DNA from: an uncultured Agathobacter sp.
Lineage (GTDB): Bacteria > Bacillota > Clostridia > Lachnospirales > Lachnospiraceae
Assembly: GCA_934359755.1 (NCBI GenBank)
Contig: CAKRLV010000011.1
Span: forward strand, 1 to 64,000
Reading direction: 5' to 3'
DNA: 64,000 nt
A program made the translations under genes and the position numbers. How positions within the stretch are numbered: position 1 is the first letter of the stretch; every line of letters begins with the position of its first letter. Shown piece after piece: positions 43,628 through 52,854 of this stretch. The notes beneath the pieces are model-generated. The model was not told the origin of the DNA, did no database searches, and saw nothing but the letters and a program-made list of their open reading frames with translations.

Positions 43628-46600
43628 ATAAAAGCGTAAGTTCCTTTTCCATTTATTTTGACCGTGTACATCAGGTCATCAGCCCTCTTTATGGTATCAT
43701 CTATACTCTCGTCTTCACTTCTTCTAATCGCGATTCCTATAGATACTGTGAGTTTCTTATTATCCTCCACAACAACTTCTCTCTTTAATTTCTGGCGTAA
43801 TTCTTCCTGAAAACCATCAGCCGCTTCGATTTTCTTATAGATTTCATGCACCATCTTCTCAATGACAGCTCTATCCACAGTATGTGCAACTATGATAAAT
43901 TCATCACCGCCATATCTGCACACAAATCCTATTCCGCCAGCAACCTCTTCAAAAATCTTCGCCATTCCAACTAATATAATATCTCCAGCATCATGTCCAA
44001 ATGTATCATTGTATGGCTTAAAATTATCGAGATCCAAAAACAGGATAGTCACATTATCCTTCATGTTCTGAACACCTTTATACAGCCCAGCTCTGTTATA
44101 CAGGCCTGTCAGCATATCTGTGATTGCATTCTGTGACAGCTGACGATTCATAGACCGAATCTGCTTATTAGCCTCAAGTCTTTTTATTGCATTATAAAGT
44201 TCTCGGAACAAAAGCTTATACACTCTTAAATCATCATAATCCAGCATGTATCTGTTGATTGAGTTGTGCCAGTTGTCCTTCATCAGGATATATGTAATAA
44301 AAACAGCCTTAATCTTTCCATTGGACATAAAAGGAATTGCTACAAAAGAACATACTTCATCAACACCAAAAGGTGCAACCAAATCCATATGCTCTAAGAA
44401 ATTGTCACTCACCTTCGACACTGCAACACCTTCCGGATTATGCTTAAGACATCTCCTGATTTGTTCTAGCTTATCATCATTCCATTCAACATATGTATTG
44501 TCAAACAGAATCTCCGCATCATGATCCTCATATCTGATATAGATTGCCTTGTCATTGCTAAAGTAATTAAGGAAATATCTAAGCGCATCATGAACAAGCA
44601 CTGACACATCAGAATTTGATGTATCAATAATATTCTGCCATACTCCCAAAAAATCCATCTGTCGTCTTGAATTCTGGTAATCTATCTCTACAGCCTTGTT
44701 CTTCGACATCCTGTCCTGATCAGTTTTGGTAACATTACAAGGTTCGTGAAGATTATCTGGTCTGATTCTATCAAGCATCTCTATCGATGCACTATCCTTG
44801 AGTGCCTTCGCTGCATCATCATGCTTTTTTAAAAAAGCAGCTTCTTTCTCATACAACTCCACTTTGCCCATGCGTTTGAAAAGAATCATTCTGTTTTGTA
44901 TATACAGGCGGTGGGCAAAGAACTGATTGCCTTCTGCTTTTATAAGATGTTTCTCGGCCTCTACAAATTCCTCATATGCAGACTCATCGTCGTCATTTTC
45001 CATATGAAGTAATGCCATCGCAAAATTATACAGAAACAAGTCATCATCACACAAAGCATAATCATGAATTATTACATTAGGATCTGCATTTTTGGCTCTC
45101 ATAAGAACAAAATTGAGAAACTGCTTGCAGTTTATAAGATTTCGTTCGCAGTCAAACAACTTCTTCTGTAGTATCGTCGCTAGTGCCAGGAGAGCATACA
45201 GTTTTGATATATTGCACACTCTAAGACTGTTCATATGAAGACGTTCTACAGTCTTCATCGCCATTTCAAGACACCTTTCTGCATCCATGTATCTTTCAAT
45301 CATTATGTAATTGAGCGCTTTATTGTAATTAGTCTCCGCAATTTCCCGCACTGCATCATTTTCACTGAACATCTCAATGCCGCGGTTATAGTAATCATCG
45401 GCAAGTTCATTATACCCAAGTGCAGACAAATTATAGCCTATACTAATGTATGCCATACCACGCTCAACCTTGTCAGTATCCTCGACGTATTCACAAGCCC
45501 TTACGATATAAAGCATCGCTATATTATTCATTCCATTCGTTGATGCTATCATAGTATTCTTTCGGAAAGCCGCACCGATAAGATATGTGTTTCCAATTGC
45601 CTTTGCAATCTCGATTCCTTTACTGAACTGCACAAGCAATGCCTCTGACTTGTTAGCTTTTGCCACCATCTCTGGCTTGTTATCATATGCATATATGTAT
45701 ATATATGCAAGATGATTCCTATAACCATACTTATGCAGCTTCTCTATAAGAGTATCTTCTATCTCTACGTCTGTAACGCAGAAGAAAATATTATACCATC
45801 CAGACATTTTAATCTGAACAATAAGAAGTTCTGTTACAAATTTCTTCTTTTCATCTTTAAGATATACAGCTTCCTGATATGCCTGTTGCGCTGTCATTCT
45901 CGCATCATCAAGTTTTCCAAGGTACATATAACATGTCGCTGTGTAGTATGCACATGTGAAATTCATCTCATGTTCATCGTCCGCATCCTTCTTCCTGGAT
46001 AAGATATCAACCACATCGATTGCTTTTGACATATCTCCTGCAAGAATAGCTGTCTCACAATACAAACACAACATCTTTATTTCCCATTCGTGGCTTACCT
46101 CGACAGGATTTTCTGACATCTGCCTCTCAAATGAACGGAAATAACCCATGGCACTATTGATATCCATGAACTTATTGCAGTTATTAATCTTGCGATATAT
46201 ATTCTTAATGCTCTCTCTCTTCGGCGCCACAGTCTCATCCTGCACCTTACGCTTAAGTCCTGTATATCCTAAATGATACAGATGTGCTTCATCCACCATC
46301 ATCTCTATCATTGTATCCCAGTTTTCGCCTGCTATATTCACCTTAGTTCTATTCTCATTTGCGCCAAGAACGATTCCTATATTCTTAGACAACTTCCCTA
46401 TAAGGTTAATGATCAACTGGACACTGCTTTCACCGGCAAGCTGAAATCTGTTGATGACAATAACTACAGGATGCTCCTGTGTAACTTTGCAAAGCATACT
46501 CACTACATCCTCTGTCATTCTCTGCTTCTCATATTCCACTTCGCCTAACAGCGCATGTTCAGCACGTCTGCAAAACCCCTCTTCGAAATACGAGCGGTAA

Positions 46601-46905
46601 ATCTCTTTGTGAAGCTCATACACTCCACAACTATCCAAAAAATCGTTAATAGAACCACCGATATATTTGTCGAACATACTATGTATGATATCAATAAATG
46701 GCATATAAGCCCCATTAATCTCACCATACTCAAACTCAAAACACGCAAAATAGACGTCATCCTCATTTCCTGAATAACGTCTCTCCAATTCCTCGCTGTT
46801 CATGGAGAAATCATTGTTATAGCACGCCATAACAATGTTGTTCTCCAACTCACCTGTCTTGTTATAAACCTGTTCAATAACACTATTAAATAACTTATCA
46901 ATCAC
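43624..46905 (-). CDS. Giant cytosolic diguanylate cyclase: AAA/STAND-like region, TPRs, sensor region, GGDEF
   Basis: 1093 residues, no membrane segment. About 1-230 looks like a degenerate STAND/AAA ATPase (DVVSMLCKVTQEHPVVIVINRFQLAG resembles a Walker B region) without a visible P-loop. About 260-680 is helical TPR-like repeats (AYYTATCYMYLGKLDDARMTAQQAY, NYNKALNYIMIERYMDAERCLEMA). About 740-900 is GAF-like. The C-terminus has a canonical cyclase: FLDLDNFKPYNDTFGHDAGD and RYGGDEF (997-1003). No RxxD inhibitory site precedes GGDEF. It should make c-di-GMP on an intracellular cue. GTG start. Confidence 0.85.
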   Translation of the reverse strand: MIDKLFNSVIEQVYNKTGELENNIVMACYNNDFSMNSEELERRYSGNEDDVYFACFEFEYGEINGAYMPFIDIIHSMFDKYIGGSINDFLDSCGVYELHKEIYRSYFEEGFCRRAEHALLGEVEYEKQRMTEDVVSMLCKVTQEHPVVIVINRFQLAGESSVQLIINLIGKLSKNIGIVLGANENRTKVNIAGENWDTMIEMMVDEAHLYHLGYTGLKRKVQDETVAPKRESIKNIYRKINNCNKFMDINSAMGYFRSFERQMSENPVEVSHEWEIKMLCLYCETAILAGDMSKAIDVVDILSRKKDADDEHEMNFTCAYYTATCYMYLGKLDDARMTAQQAYQEAVYLKDEKKKFVTELLIVQIKMSGWYNIFFCVTDVEIEDTLIEKLHKYGYRNHLAYIYIYAYDNKPEMVAKANKSEALLVQFSKGIEIAKAIGNTYLIGAAFRKNTMIASTNGMNNIAMLYIVRACEYVEDTDKVERGMAYISIGYNLSALGYNELADDYYNRGIEMFSENDAVREIAETNYNKALNYIMIERYMDAERCLEMAMKTVERLHMNSLRVCNISKLYALLALATILQKKLFDCERNLINCKQFLNFVLMRAKNADPNVIIHDYALCDDDLFLYNFAMALLHMENDDDESAYEEFVEAEKHLIKAEGNQFFAHRLYIQNRMILFKRMGKVELYEKEAAFLKKHDDAAKALKDSASIEMLDRIRPDNLHEPCNVTKTDQDRMSKNKAVEIDYQNSRRQMDFLGVWQNIIDTSNSDVSVLVHDALRYFLNYFSNDKAIYIRYEDHDAEILFDNTYVEWNDDKLEQIRRCLKHNPEGVAVSKVSDNFLEHMDLVAPFGVDEVCSFVAIPFMSNGKIKAVFITYILMKDNWHNSINRYMLDYDDLRVYKLLFRELYNAIKRLEANKQIRSMNRQLSQNAITDMLTGLYNRAGLYKGVQNMKDNVTILFLDLDNFKPYNDTFGHDAGDIILVGMAKIFEEVAGGIGFVCRYGGDEFIIVAHTVDRAVIEKMVHEIYKKIEAADGFQEELRQKLKREVVVEDNKKLTVSIGIAIRRSEDESIDDTIKRADDLMYTVKINGKGTYAFI

Positions 46906-46946
46906 TTGTATCTACCCCATTGTATTGGCATAACGCCTCTTGTTAA

Positions 46947-48389
46947 TTAATATGCTTTGCCCCAGTATACTAACTTATGTGCTGGCTTTCCACAGCATAC
47001 ACACACATCTGAAATCTGCTCCTGATCATCAAATGGCATGCAACGGCTTGTAACTGTTGTATCCTCTTTTATCTTAAGCTCGCACTCTACATCTCCACAC
47101 CACATAGCACGGATAAATCCAGGCTTTTCTTCTGCCACTTTCTTAAATTCGTCATAATCATGAGCATCGCTGATATGTCCCTTTAAGAATTCCTTAGCTC
47201 TTGAAAGCATGTCTTCATGCATTGTGTCAAGAATCTCTGCAAGCTTGTCATTTAACTCATCAAGTGATACAAAAAGCTTCTCTCTTGTATCACGGCGTAC
47301 TACTACGCACTGATTCTTCTCTATATCCTTTGGTCCAAGCTCTACACGTACAGGAATACCCTGAATCTCCTGCTCAGCAAACTTAAATCCAGGTGTCTTA
47401 TCAGAGCTGTCAATCTTAACTCTGTAACCCGCTGCTTTAAGGCTGTCTCTTAAATCATAAGCCTTGTCAAGCACACCTTCCTTGTTCTGCTGGATTGGAA
47501 TAACCATAACCTGTGTAGGTGCAATCCTAGGTGGAAGTACAAGTCCTGAATCATCACCATGTACCATAATAATAGCACCGATAAGTCTTGTTGAAACTCC
47601 CCATGATGTCTCGTGACAATACTGAAGCTTGTTCTCCTTATCTGTGTACTGAATTCCAAAAGCCCTGGCAAATCCATCACCAAAATTATGTGATGTACCA
47701 GACTGTAAAGCCTTGCCGTCATGCATAAGTGTCTCAATTGTATATGTAGCTTCTGCACCAGCAAATTTCTCTTTGTCGGTCTTACGTCCTTTAATCATTG
47801 GAATAGCAAGATACTTCTCAGCAAACTCAGCATAAGTATTAAGCATAAGAACTGTACGCTCCTCTGCTTCCTGTGCTGTAGCATGTACAGTATGTCCCTC
47901 CTGCCATAAGAACTCTGACGAACGAAGGAATGGACGTGTAGTCTTCTCCCAACGAACAACTGAACACCACTGATTATATACTTTTGGTAAGTCTCTATAT
48001 GAATGAACAATGTTAGCAAAATGATCACAGAACAATGTCTCTGATGTAGGTCTTACACAAAGCCTCTCCTGCAATGTCTCAAGTCCACCCTGAGTAACCC
48101 AGGCAACCTCTGGTGCAAATCCCTCTACATGATCCTTCTCTTTCTGCAACAGGCTTTCGGGAATGAACATTGGCATGTATACGTTCTCAACACCTGTCTC
48201 CTTGAACATAGCATCCAAATTCTTCTGAATGTTCTCCCAGATAGCGTATCCATTAGGTCTGAAAATCATACATCCCTTTACTGCTGAATACTCCATCAAC
48301 TCAGCCTTCTTAACCACATCAGTGTACCATTGTGTGAAATCTTCCTCCATTGATGTGATGGCTTCTACTAACTTCTTTTCCTTTGCCAT
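46947..48389 (-). CDS. proS: Prolyl-tRNA synthetase, archaeal/eukaryal-type short form
   Basis: 480 residues from ATG 48389 (GGAGAAGGAG upstream; a longer frame has no such site). Charges tRNA-Pro. Class II motifs: motif 2 RWEKTTRPFLRSSEFLWQEGHT, the TSHNFGDGFA block and motif 3 GLVLPPRIAPTQV. The anticodon-binding domain and the C-terminal zinc-type tail (CMPFDDQ, VCVCCGKPAHKLVYWGKAY) define the ProS type lacking the editing insert. No T-box leader is visible; the promoter at 48443 gives a leader of only about 50 nt. Confidence 0.96.
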   Translation of the reverse strand: MAKEKKLVEAITSMEEDFTQWYTDVVKKAELMEYSAVKGCMIFRPNGYAIWENIQKNLDAMFKETGVENVYMPMFIPESLLQKEKDHVEGFAPEVAWVTQGGLETLQERLCVRPTSETLFCDHFANIVHSYRDLPKVYNQWCSVVRWEKTTRPFLRSSEFLWQEGHTVHATAQEAEERTVLMLNTYAEFAEKYLAIPMIKGRKTDKEKFAGAEATYTIETLMHDGKALQSGTSHNFGDGFARAFGIQYTDKENKLQYCHETSWGVSTRLIGAIIMVHGDDSGLVLPPRIAPTQVMVIPIQQNKEGVLDKAYDLRDSLKAAGYRVKIDSSDKTPGFKFAEQEIQGIPVRVELGPKDIEKNQCVVVRRDTREKLFVSLDELNDKLAEILDTMHEDMLSRAKEFLKGHISDAHDYDEFKKVAEEKPGFIRAMWCGDVECELKIKEDTTVTSRCMPFDDQEQISDVCVCCGKPAHKLVYWGKAY

Positions 48390-48442
48390 TTTAATTCTCC
48401 TTCTTCTCCGTAACCCATTTACGGCAGTTTTATACAACTAAT

Positions 48443-48471
48443 ATATTATGACATGATTAGATAAATGTCAA
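48443..48471 (-). promoter_or_regulatory. Promoter of proS
   Basis: Minus strand: -35 TTGACA (48466-48471), 17-bp spacer, -10 TAATAT (48443-48448). Confidence 0.75.
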
Positions 48472-48517
48472 GAAACACCCCAGTTTTATCGTTTTATAAT
48501 GACATCTGATCTATGCA

Positions 48518-49159
48518 CTAAAACTCATCGATAAATTGCATCTTTTTACCACTTGCCGGGTGCTCAAATTCAATCATATATGACCTAAGCTTTAATGTGT
48601 CATCTGGTGCCCCACCATACTTGTTATCCCCTATAATCGGACAACCGATATTGGCAAGCTGGAGCCTTATCTGATGCTGCCTGCCTGTGTGAAGCGTAAC
48701 ATCGAATACTATGTGATTGTTTTCTTCCTTAATCACTTCAAAATCTAATACCGCTTTCTTCGCCTGCGGTGTGTCAGGCGGAACAATACTCGATACATTG
48801 TTCTTCTTGTCTGTCAGGATATAATTCGTAAGAGTTCCCTTATGACCACAGCCCATAGAAAATTCACCCTCTTCGATGCACTCTGCATAGTAGTGCTTTC
48901 CTATCAGCCTCTGCTGTACCTGCCTGGATAAATTTGCTGCGGCTTTCTGGTTCTTAGCAAAGACCATAATGCCTTCAACAGGCTGGTCTAGTCTATGTAC
49001 AACACCTATGTATGGCGTCTCCTTTTTTCTGGCACGATAGTTCCTGAGGCTGCTTTCCATATCCTGCTGGCCTAACCGCTTAGTCTGCGTCGCCATGCCT
49101 GCCGGCTTGTGGCAGACGATTATATCATCATCTTCATATATTATAGTTGGTGTCTGCAT
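48518..49159 (-). CDS. RluA-family rRNA/tRNA pseudouridine synthase
   Basis: 213 residues from ATG 49159 (CGGAGA 8 nt upstream). Catalytic block GVVHRLDQPVEGIMVFAKN with the active Asp. HTGRQHQIRLQLANIGCPIIGDNKYG is also typical of RluA/RluD enzymes. There is no N-terminal S4 domain, so it is a short form like RluA or TruC. The exact uridine target cannot be told. Confidence 0.9.
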   Translation of the reverse strand: MQTPTIIYEDDDIIVCHKPAGMATQTKRLGQQDMESSLRNYRARKKETPYIGVVHRLDQPVEGIMVFAKNQKAAANLSRQVQQRLIGKHYYAECIEEGEFSMGCGHKGTLTNYILTDKKNNVSSIVPPDTPQAKKAVLDFEVIKEENNHIVFDVTLHTGRQHQIRLQLANIGCPIIGDNKYGGAPDDTLKLRSYMIEFEHPASGKKMQFIDEF

Positions 49160-49205
49160 AAGAGTATCTCCGTTTGTACATTGCAAAATCGCTGAAAATT
49201 TGTTG

Positions 49206-50114
49206 TTACTTTTTATATTTTTCTAAGACTTTTGTCGATAATTCAGTATCATAGCCTAGAGCGTTGAGCTTTTCGACGGTATCATTGCCGTTATTAATTT
49301 CATCCATGATAGCAAGAATATTAGTTTTACATTCAGAGAAGCCATCATCCCACATGGTCTTGGCAAATTCTTTCTCATCAAATTCAGTTAAAAGCATATG
49401 ACACACCTCACTTCTGTTCTTAAGCAGAACATCTGTCAGCATATCCTGTTTCACGCAATAGCTAATAGCCTCATCAATTGCCTGCGCAGTAGACATGCCA
49501 TTTGAAATATTCTGCCGTATTCGTGCGATAAAGATGGAGTAGTGCATTAAGCGTTTGCACTTATTCATCAATTCCGCATTATGACCATCATTTACATTCA
49601 GTATACGAGTTCTACACTCAAGTGCTGGTTCCATATCGTTGGCATCAGGGTCGCATTCAAATGCATCCGACAGAAAAAGTGTATAATCATCCTCTATTTT
49701 CTCCCGTCCATTATAGAAGACTATGTATTGTGGCATTGGTAATTTTACCAATTTATGACCGTATACATTAAGCTTATGCAGCTTGATATATTCATCATAT
49801 AATTGCGCAAAATACAACAGACCTCTTATTGGCATATTCGGATTTAAAGTGGATTGATGCTCATACAAGTTCATTGTTGAAGAAATAATAAAAGATTTAT
49901 CATTTTTCATGGACATGAATATGACATCTTCCAGTGTTGTAATCTCTAAATCATCAGGATTCGAGTGGCATGTGCCGTTTATGGCGTTATACAAATCAAG
50001 CAAATCTTTCTTATCCTGAAAGACCCTTTGAAATAATCTGTCCTTGTATTTTCTCCTTGGAAATTTAAGGACACGCGATATCGCTAACCAGCTTTTAGTT
50101 CTTTTGTTATTCAA
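49206..50114 (-). CDS. Rpn-family PD-(D/E)XK recombination-promoting nuclease
   Basis: 302 residues. PDDEXK_2/Rpn family (formerly transposase_31). The core (DLEITTLEDVIFMSMKNDKSFIISSTMNLYEHQST, IRGLLYFAQLYDEYI, LPMPQYIVFYNG) carries the family's EHQS motif. In Rpn proteins this nuclease makes DNA breaks and is linked to phage defence. The tail has the usual helical repeats (DDGFSECKTNILAIMDEINNGN). A 19-residue duplicate fragment of its coding sequence lies at 54562. It is monocistronic. Confidence 0.85.
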   Translation of the reverse strand: MNNKRTKSWLAISRVLKFPRRKYKDRLFQRVFQDKKDLLDLYNAINGTCHSNPDDLEITTLEDVIFMSMKNDKSFIISSTMNLYEHQSTLNPNMPIRGLLYFAQLYDEYIKLHKLNVYGHKLVKLPMPQYIVFYNGREKIEDDYTLFLSDAFECDPDANDMEPALECRTRILNVNDGHNAELMNKCKRLMHYSIFIARIRQNISNGMSTAQAIDEAISYCVKQDMLTDVLLKNRSEVCHMLLTEFDEKEFAKTMWDDGFSECKTNILAIMDEINNGNDTVEKLNALGYDTELSTKVLEKYKK

Positions 50115-50295
50115 TAACCTTCCTCCCTACATTATATTAAAATAAAAGCGGTTCTGCAATGTATTAAATTGTATTAACATGGGAAATCGTGGCGAATTGC
50201 CATTGAATTGCCTGTCAATATTTAGAATATACAACGTTTGGATGGAGATTACAATATATGGATGAAATTCTAACATAATTGTAATAATTATTAAT

Positions 50296-50324
50296 TGAAA
50301 AAGAGGAATCCGAAGATTCCCCTT
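50296..50324 (-). terminator. Terminator of flagellin (UUCG tetraloop)
   Basis: Minus strand: GGGGAATC-TTCG-GATTCCTC (50303-50322) then TTTTTC. A textbook UUCG hairpin 20 nt after the flagellin stop. Confidence 0.9.
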
Positions 50325-50341
50325 TAGTGTAATAGTAGTAA

Positions 50342-52216
50342 TTATCCAAGAAGTGAAAGTACACCCTGGTTAGACTGGTTAGCCTGTGCAAGCATAGACT
50401 GTCCTGCCTGTGCAAGAATGTTGTTCTTGCTGTAGTTAACCATCTCTGTTGCCATATCTGTATCGCGGATAGCAGATTCAGCAGATGTTGTGTTCTCTGC
50501 TACGTTGTCTAAGTTACTAATTGTGTGCTCAAGTCTGTTCTGAACAGCACCGAGTGCAGATCTCTGAGAAGAAACTTTAGAAATAGCATCTGCGATAGCG
50601 TCAATTGCATATGTACCTGCAATACCAGAATCATCGTTTACATTAATTCCTTTGATTCCAAGATTTGCAGAATCCATAGCCTCTACATCTACAGAAATCT
50701 TGTTAGTCATATCAGCGTCAGCACCAACATGTAAGCTAAATGATAATGAATCTTTTGTCTTTACTGTTCCCTGTGTAATTACGAATGAACCATCACCATT
50801 ATTTTGTACAGAAGCTTCTGTATCAGCACCTATAGAGCTTGCACTCTTAAGTTCATTTGCCATCTTCTCATATGCATCTTTTACAGTTATTGTATCATCT
50901 TCTGTATTTACACCAGCAGCTGTATACTGAGCTGCATCAACAGTAACCTGATTACCTTCTTTTATTTTAGCAATAATTTCATCTCGTGTAAGATGAGTGC
51001 TATCATGATCAGCATCATCAGTTGACTCGACTACTGTATATGTTTTTGTACCAGTACCATCAATATCGGAGATTGTTACTGTCTTATCTCCTTCTAAATG
51101 CTGAATGGCATTTTTAATATCCTTAAAATCTGTTGGCGTAAAAGCATCGTCTACAACACTTGTTGTTGCTCCATCAAGTGTTACACTGTCACCAGCTGCT
51201 AAGGCCGCACCATTATAATCTGATACTTTTCGAGCAGTAGCAGCTTTACCATATGATGTAAGTTCGAGTTTTCCAATGCTGTCTACTATTTTGTTCGTGC
51301 CATTAGCTGTTGTGATAGTAGAACCATCTACTGCAATATCAGCTAAAGTTTTTTTCGCCTTATCCCTATCAGCTTTAGTTGTAAGTGATGTATCATACCA
51401 TCCATCTGCTGTGGCATCATTACCGGCAGAAATAAATTTGTACTGTTTACCATCTGCAGTTGTAATAACATTTGCAGCAACAACTTTATTAAGATTTGTA
51501 CCATCACCTTGTACTGTAGCTGCATCAACATTATCAGTAACAGTTTTTGTAACACCGCCAGCTGTAAAAGAATCACCGGCTTTCATCACTTTAGCACTTA
51601 GAGCTGTAGCTGATGCATAACTGTCCTTATTCAATCCAGCACCAATCTTATAATCTTTTCCAGCTATAGAAACTTTGTCTCCAACTTTTAATGCATCGCT
51701 TAACTTGAATGTTGTTGTTCCATCACCATTGTCAGTTAATGCTCCGGCTAAACCAGCATCATGGGCGTTAACCTTGGATGTCTTTGTCTCGCCATTACCT
51801 TTAAGAAGATATGTCTCGTTGAACTTTGTTGTCTCAGATACACGATCGATTTCTGTTGTAAGCTGGTCAATTTCGTCCTGAATTGCCTTACGGTCTGTGT
51901 CACTGTTTGTTCCGTTAGAAGCCTGTGTTGCAAGCTCATTCATACGCTGAAGCATTGAGTGAACTTCTGTGAGTGCACCTTCTGCTGTCTGTACAGCTGA
52001 GATACCATCCTGTGCATTAGAAGAAGCCTTATCAAGTCCGCGAATCTGCTTTCTCATTTTCTCAGAAATAGAAAGTCCAGCTGCGTCATCTGCTGCACGG
52101 TTAATTCTGTAACCAGAAGATAACTTCTCTGTAGACTTAGCCTGTGAGCTTGTTGTTACTCCAAGCATTCTGTTTGCGTTTGCTGCCTGCATGTTGTGTT
52201 GTACTACCATTGCCAT
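50342..52216 (-). CDS. fliC: Flagellin
   Basis: 624 residues, the filament subunit. Conserved D0/D1 N-terminus (MAMVVQHNMQAANANRML, SSGYRINRAADDAAGLSISEKMR, LQRMNELATQASNGTNSD) and C-terminus (SALGAVQNRLEHTISNLDNV, NILAQAGQSMLAQANQSNQGVLSLLG). The Thr/Asp/Lys-rich middle (about 145-515) is hypervariable and longer than in Bacillus Hag. GGAGG lies 9 nt before the ATG. The leader places one GGA in a hairpin loop and one in the Shine-Dalgarno. An extended csrA is the next gene upstream, 158 nt away. No clear sigma-28 promoter was found. Confidence 0.96.
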   Translation of the reverse strand: MAMVVQHNMQAANANRMLGVTTSSQAKSTEKLSSGYRINRAADDAAGLSISEKMRKQIRGLDKASSNAQDGISAVQTAEGALTEVHSMLQRMNELATQASNGTNSDTDRKAIQDEIDQLTTEIDRVSETTKFNETYLLKGNGETKTSKVNAHDAGLAGALTDNGDGTTTFKLSDALKVGDKVSIAGKDYKIGAGLNKDSYASATALSAKVMKAGDSFTAGGVTKTVTDNVDAATVQGDGTNLNKVVAANVITTADGKQYKFISAGNDATADGWYDTSLTTKADRDKAKKTLADIAVDGSTITTANGTNKIVDSIGKLELTSYGKAATARKVSDYNGAALAAGDSVTLDGATTSVVDDAFTPTDFKDIKNAIQHLEGDKTVTISDIDGTGTKTYTVVESTDDADHDSTHLTRDEIIAKIKEGNQVTVDAAQYTAAGVNTEDDTITVKDAYEKMANELKSASSIGADTEASVQNNGDGSFVITQGTVKTKDSLSFSLHVGADADMTNKISVDVEAMDSANLGIKGINVNDDSGIAGTYAIDAIADAISKVSSQRSALGAVQNRLEHTISNLDNVAENTTSAESAIRDTDMATEMVNYSKNNILAQAGQSMLAQANQSNQGVLSLLG

Positions 52217-52225
52217 AATATTTTA

Positions 52226-52274
52226 CCTCCGTGTGTTTAAAATTTGTTTCCATAGAAAAATCCGTTTTTCTATG
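52226..52274 (-). promoter_or_regulatory. Flagellin leader with two candidate CsrA sites
   Basis: Minus strand: CATAGAAAAA pairs with TTTTTCTATG (52265-52274 and 52251-52260 in the window), leaving loop CGGA. Then, 31 nt further, ACACGGAGGT overlaps the Shine-Dalgarno (52226-52230). A GGA in a hairpin loop plus one at the SD is the known two-site arrangement for CsrA repression of hag. Confidence 0.65.
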
Positions 52275-52374
52275 TGTTGTCATGGAATCCGTTCCCTGAC
52301 AGTTAATATTAAATTGGCTTTTTATATAAAGCAGACCCCTAGGTTAGCCGTGCCATATATACAACTAAAAAGTT

Positions 52375-52737
52375 TTACTTATCAGATTTTTTTGTCTTTA
52401 TACCTGTGGTATAATAGCGTTCACTAGTTTTTCTAGGCTTGCCAAGAACAGTTTTGTCCCAGGCTTTTGCACCCATGTCAGGTTCATGTTGCTGCTTCAT
52501 TTTTTCTTTCATAATGATTCCGGCAATTTCGCGTTGGGCATCTTCGGAAATACCGCTTTCCTTGTAATACTTTGTCTTTGGCTTTCTACTTTCACCAGCA
52601 CTGCTTCTTGCAATTGCAATTTCCTTTGGTGCATCAATAAGTAGATGTATGTTGTTTGCTGAACCACCTGAAAAGACAACACGCACATTCTCTCCAATGT
52701 CGATGTACTCGCCAGGTCGAAGTGAAAGTTTCAACAT
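52375..52737 (-). CDS. csrA: CsrA-like RNA-binding protein with long C-terminal extension
   Basis: 120 residues. Residues 1-48 follow CsrA: MLKLSLRPGEYIDIG, RVVF, NNIHLLIDAPKEIAIAR. They keep the RNA-contact positions Leu4 and Arg44 and the GExI-like turn. Normal CsrA is 60-75 residues. Here about 70 basic, Lys-rich residues follow (RKPKTKYYKESGISEDAQREIAGIIMKEK...), with no family I recognise. AGGAGG precedes the ATG. It lies directly upstream of flagellin, where it would bind the leader and block translation. No FliW antagonist gene is in the window, so the tail may regulate or localise it. Confidence 0.8.
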   Translation of the reverse strand: MLKLSLRPGEYIDIGENVRVVFSGGSANNIHLLIDAPKEIAIARSSAGESRKPKTKYYKESGISEDAQREIAGIIMKEKMKQQHEPDMGAKAWDKTVLGKPRKTSERYYTTGIKTKKSDK

Positions 52738-52764
52738 AACCCGTTCCTCCTTGAATAATCTGAT

Positions 52765-52793
52765 ATTGTATTGGTTATAATTAGGTTACACAA
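52765..52793 (-). promoter_or_regulatory. Candidate csrA promoter whose -35 lies in the recombination-site arm
   Basis: Minus strand: -35 TTGTGT (52788-52793), 17-bp spacer, -10 TACAAT (52765-52770). The -35 matches consensus poorly (TTG only) and falls within inverted site 1. Confidence 0.4.
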
Positions 52794-52808
52794 TTCCAAA
52801 TGTGTAAC
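52785..52808. repeat. Inverted site 1 (left), recombinase core-like
   Basis: Arms GTTACACA (52785-52792) and TGTGTAAC (52801-52808) around the asymmetric centre ATTCCAAA. The whole 24-mer is the exact reverse complement of the site at 53677-53700. Together they bracket the recombinase gene. Confidence 0.75.
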
Positions 52809-52854
52809 CTTTTGAGAGGTAAAATATTTTAGGCTTTAATTGAAAATCACGGAG

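Noticed and set aside
48390..48517. T-box leader before proS
   Set aside because: The promoter leaves only about 50 nt of leader, and there is no T-box sequence or terminator.
52275..52374. Sigma-28 promoter for flagellin
   Set aside because: No acceptable CTAAA/CCGATAT pair with proper spacing was found in the csrA-flagellin gap, so I did not annotate one.
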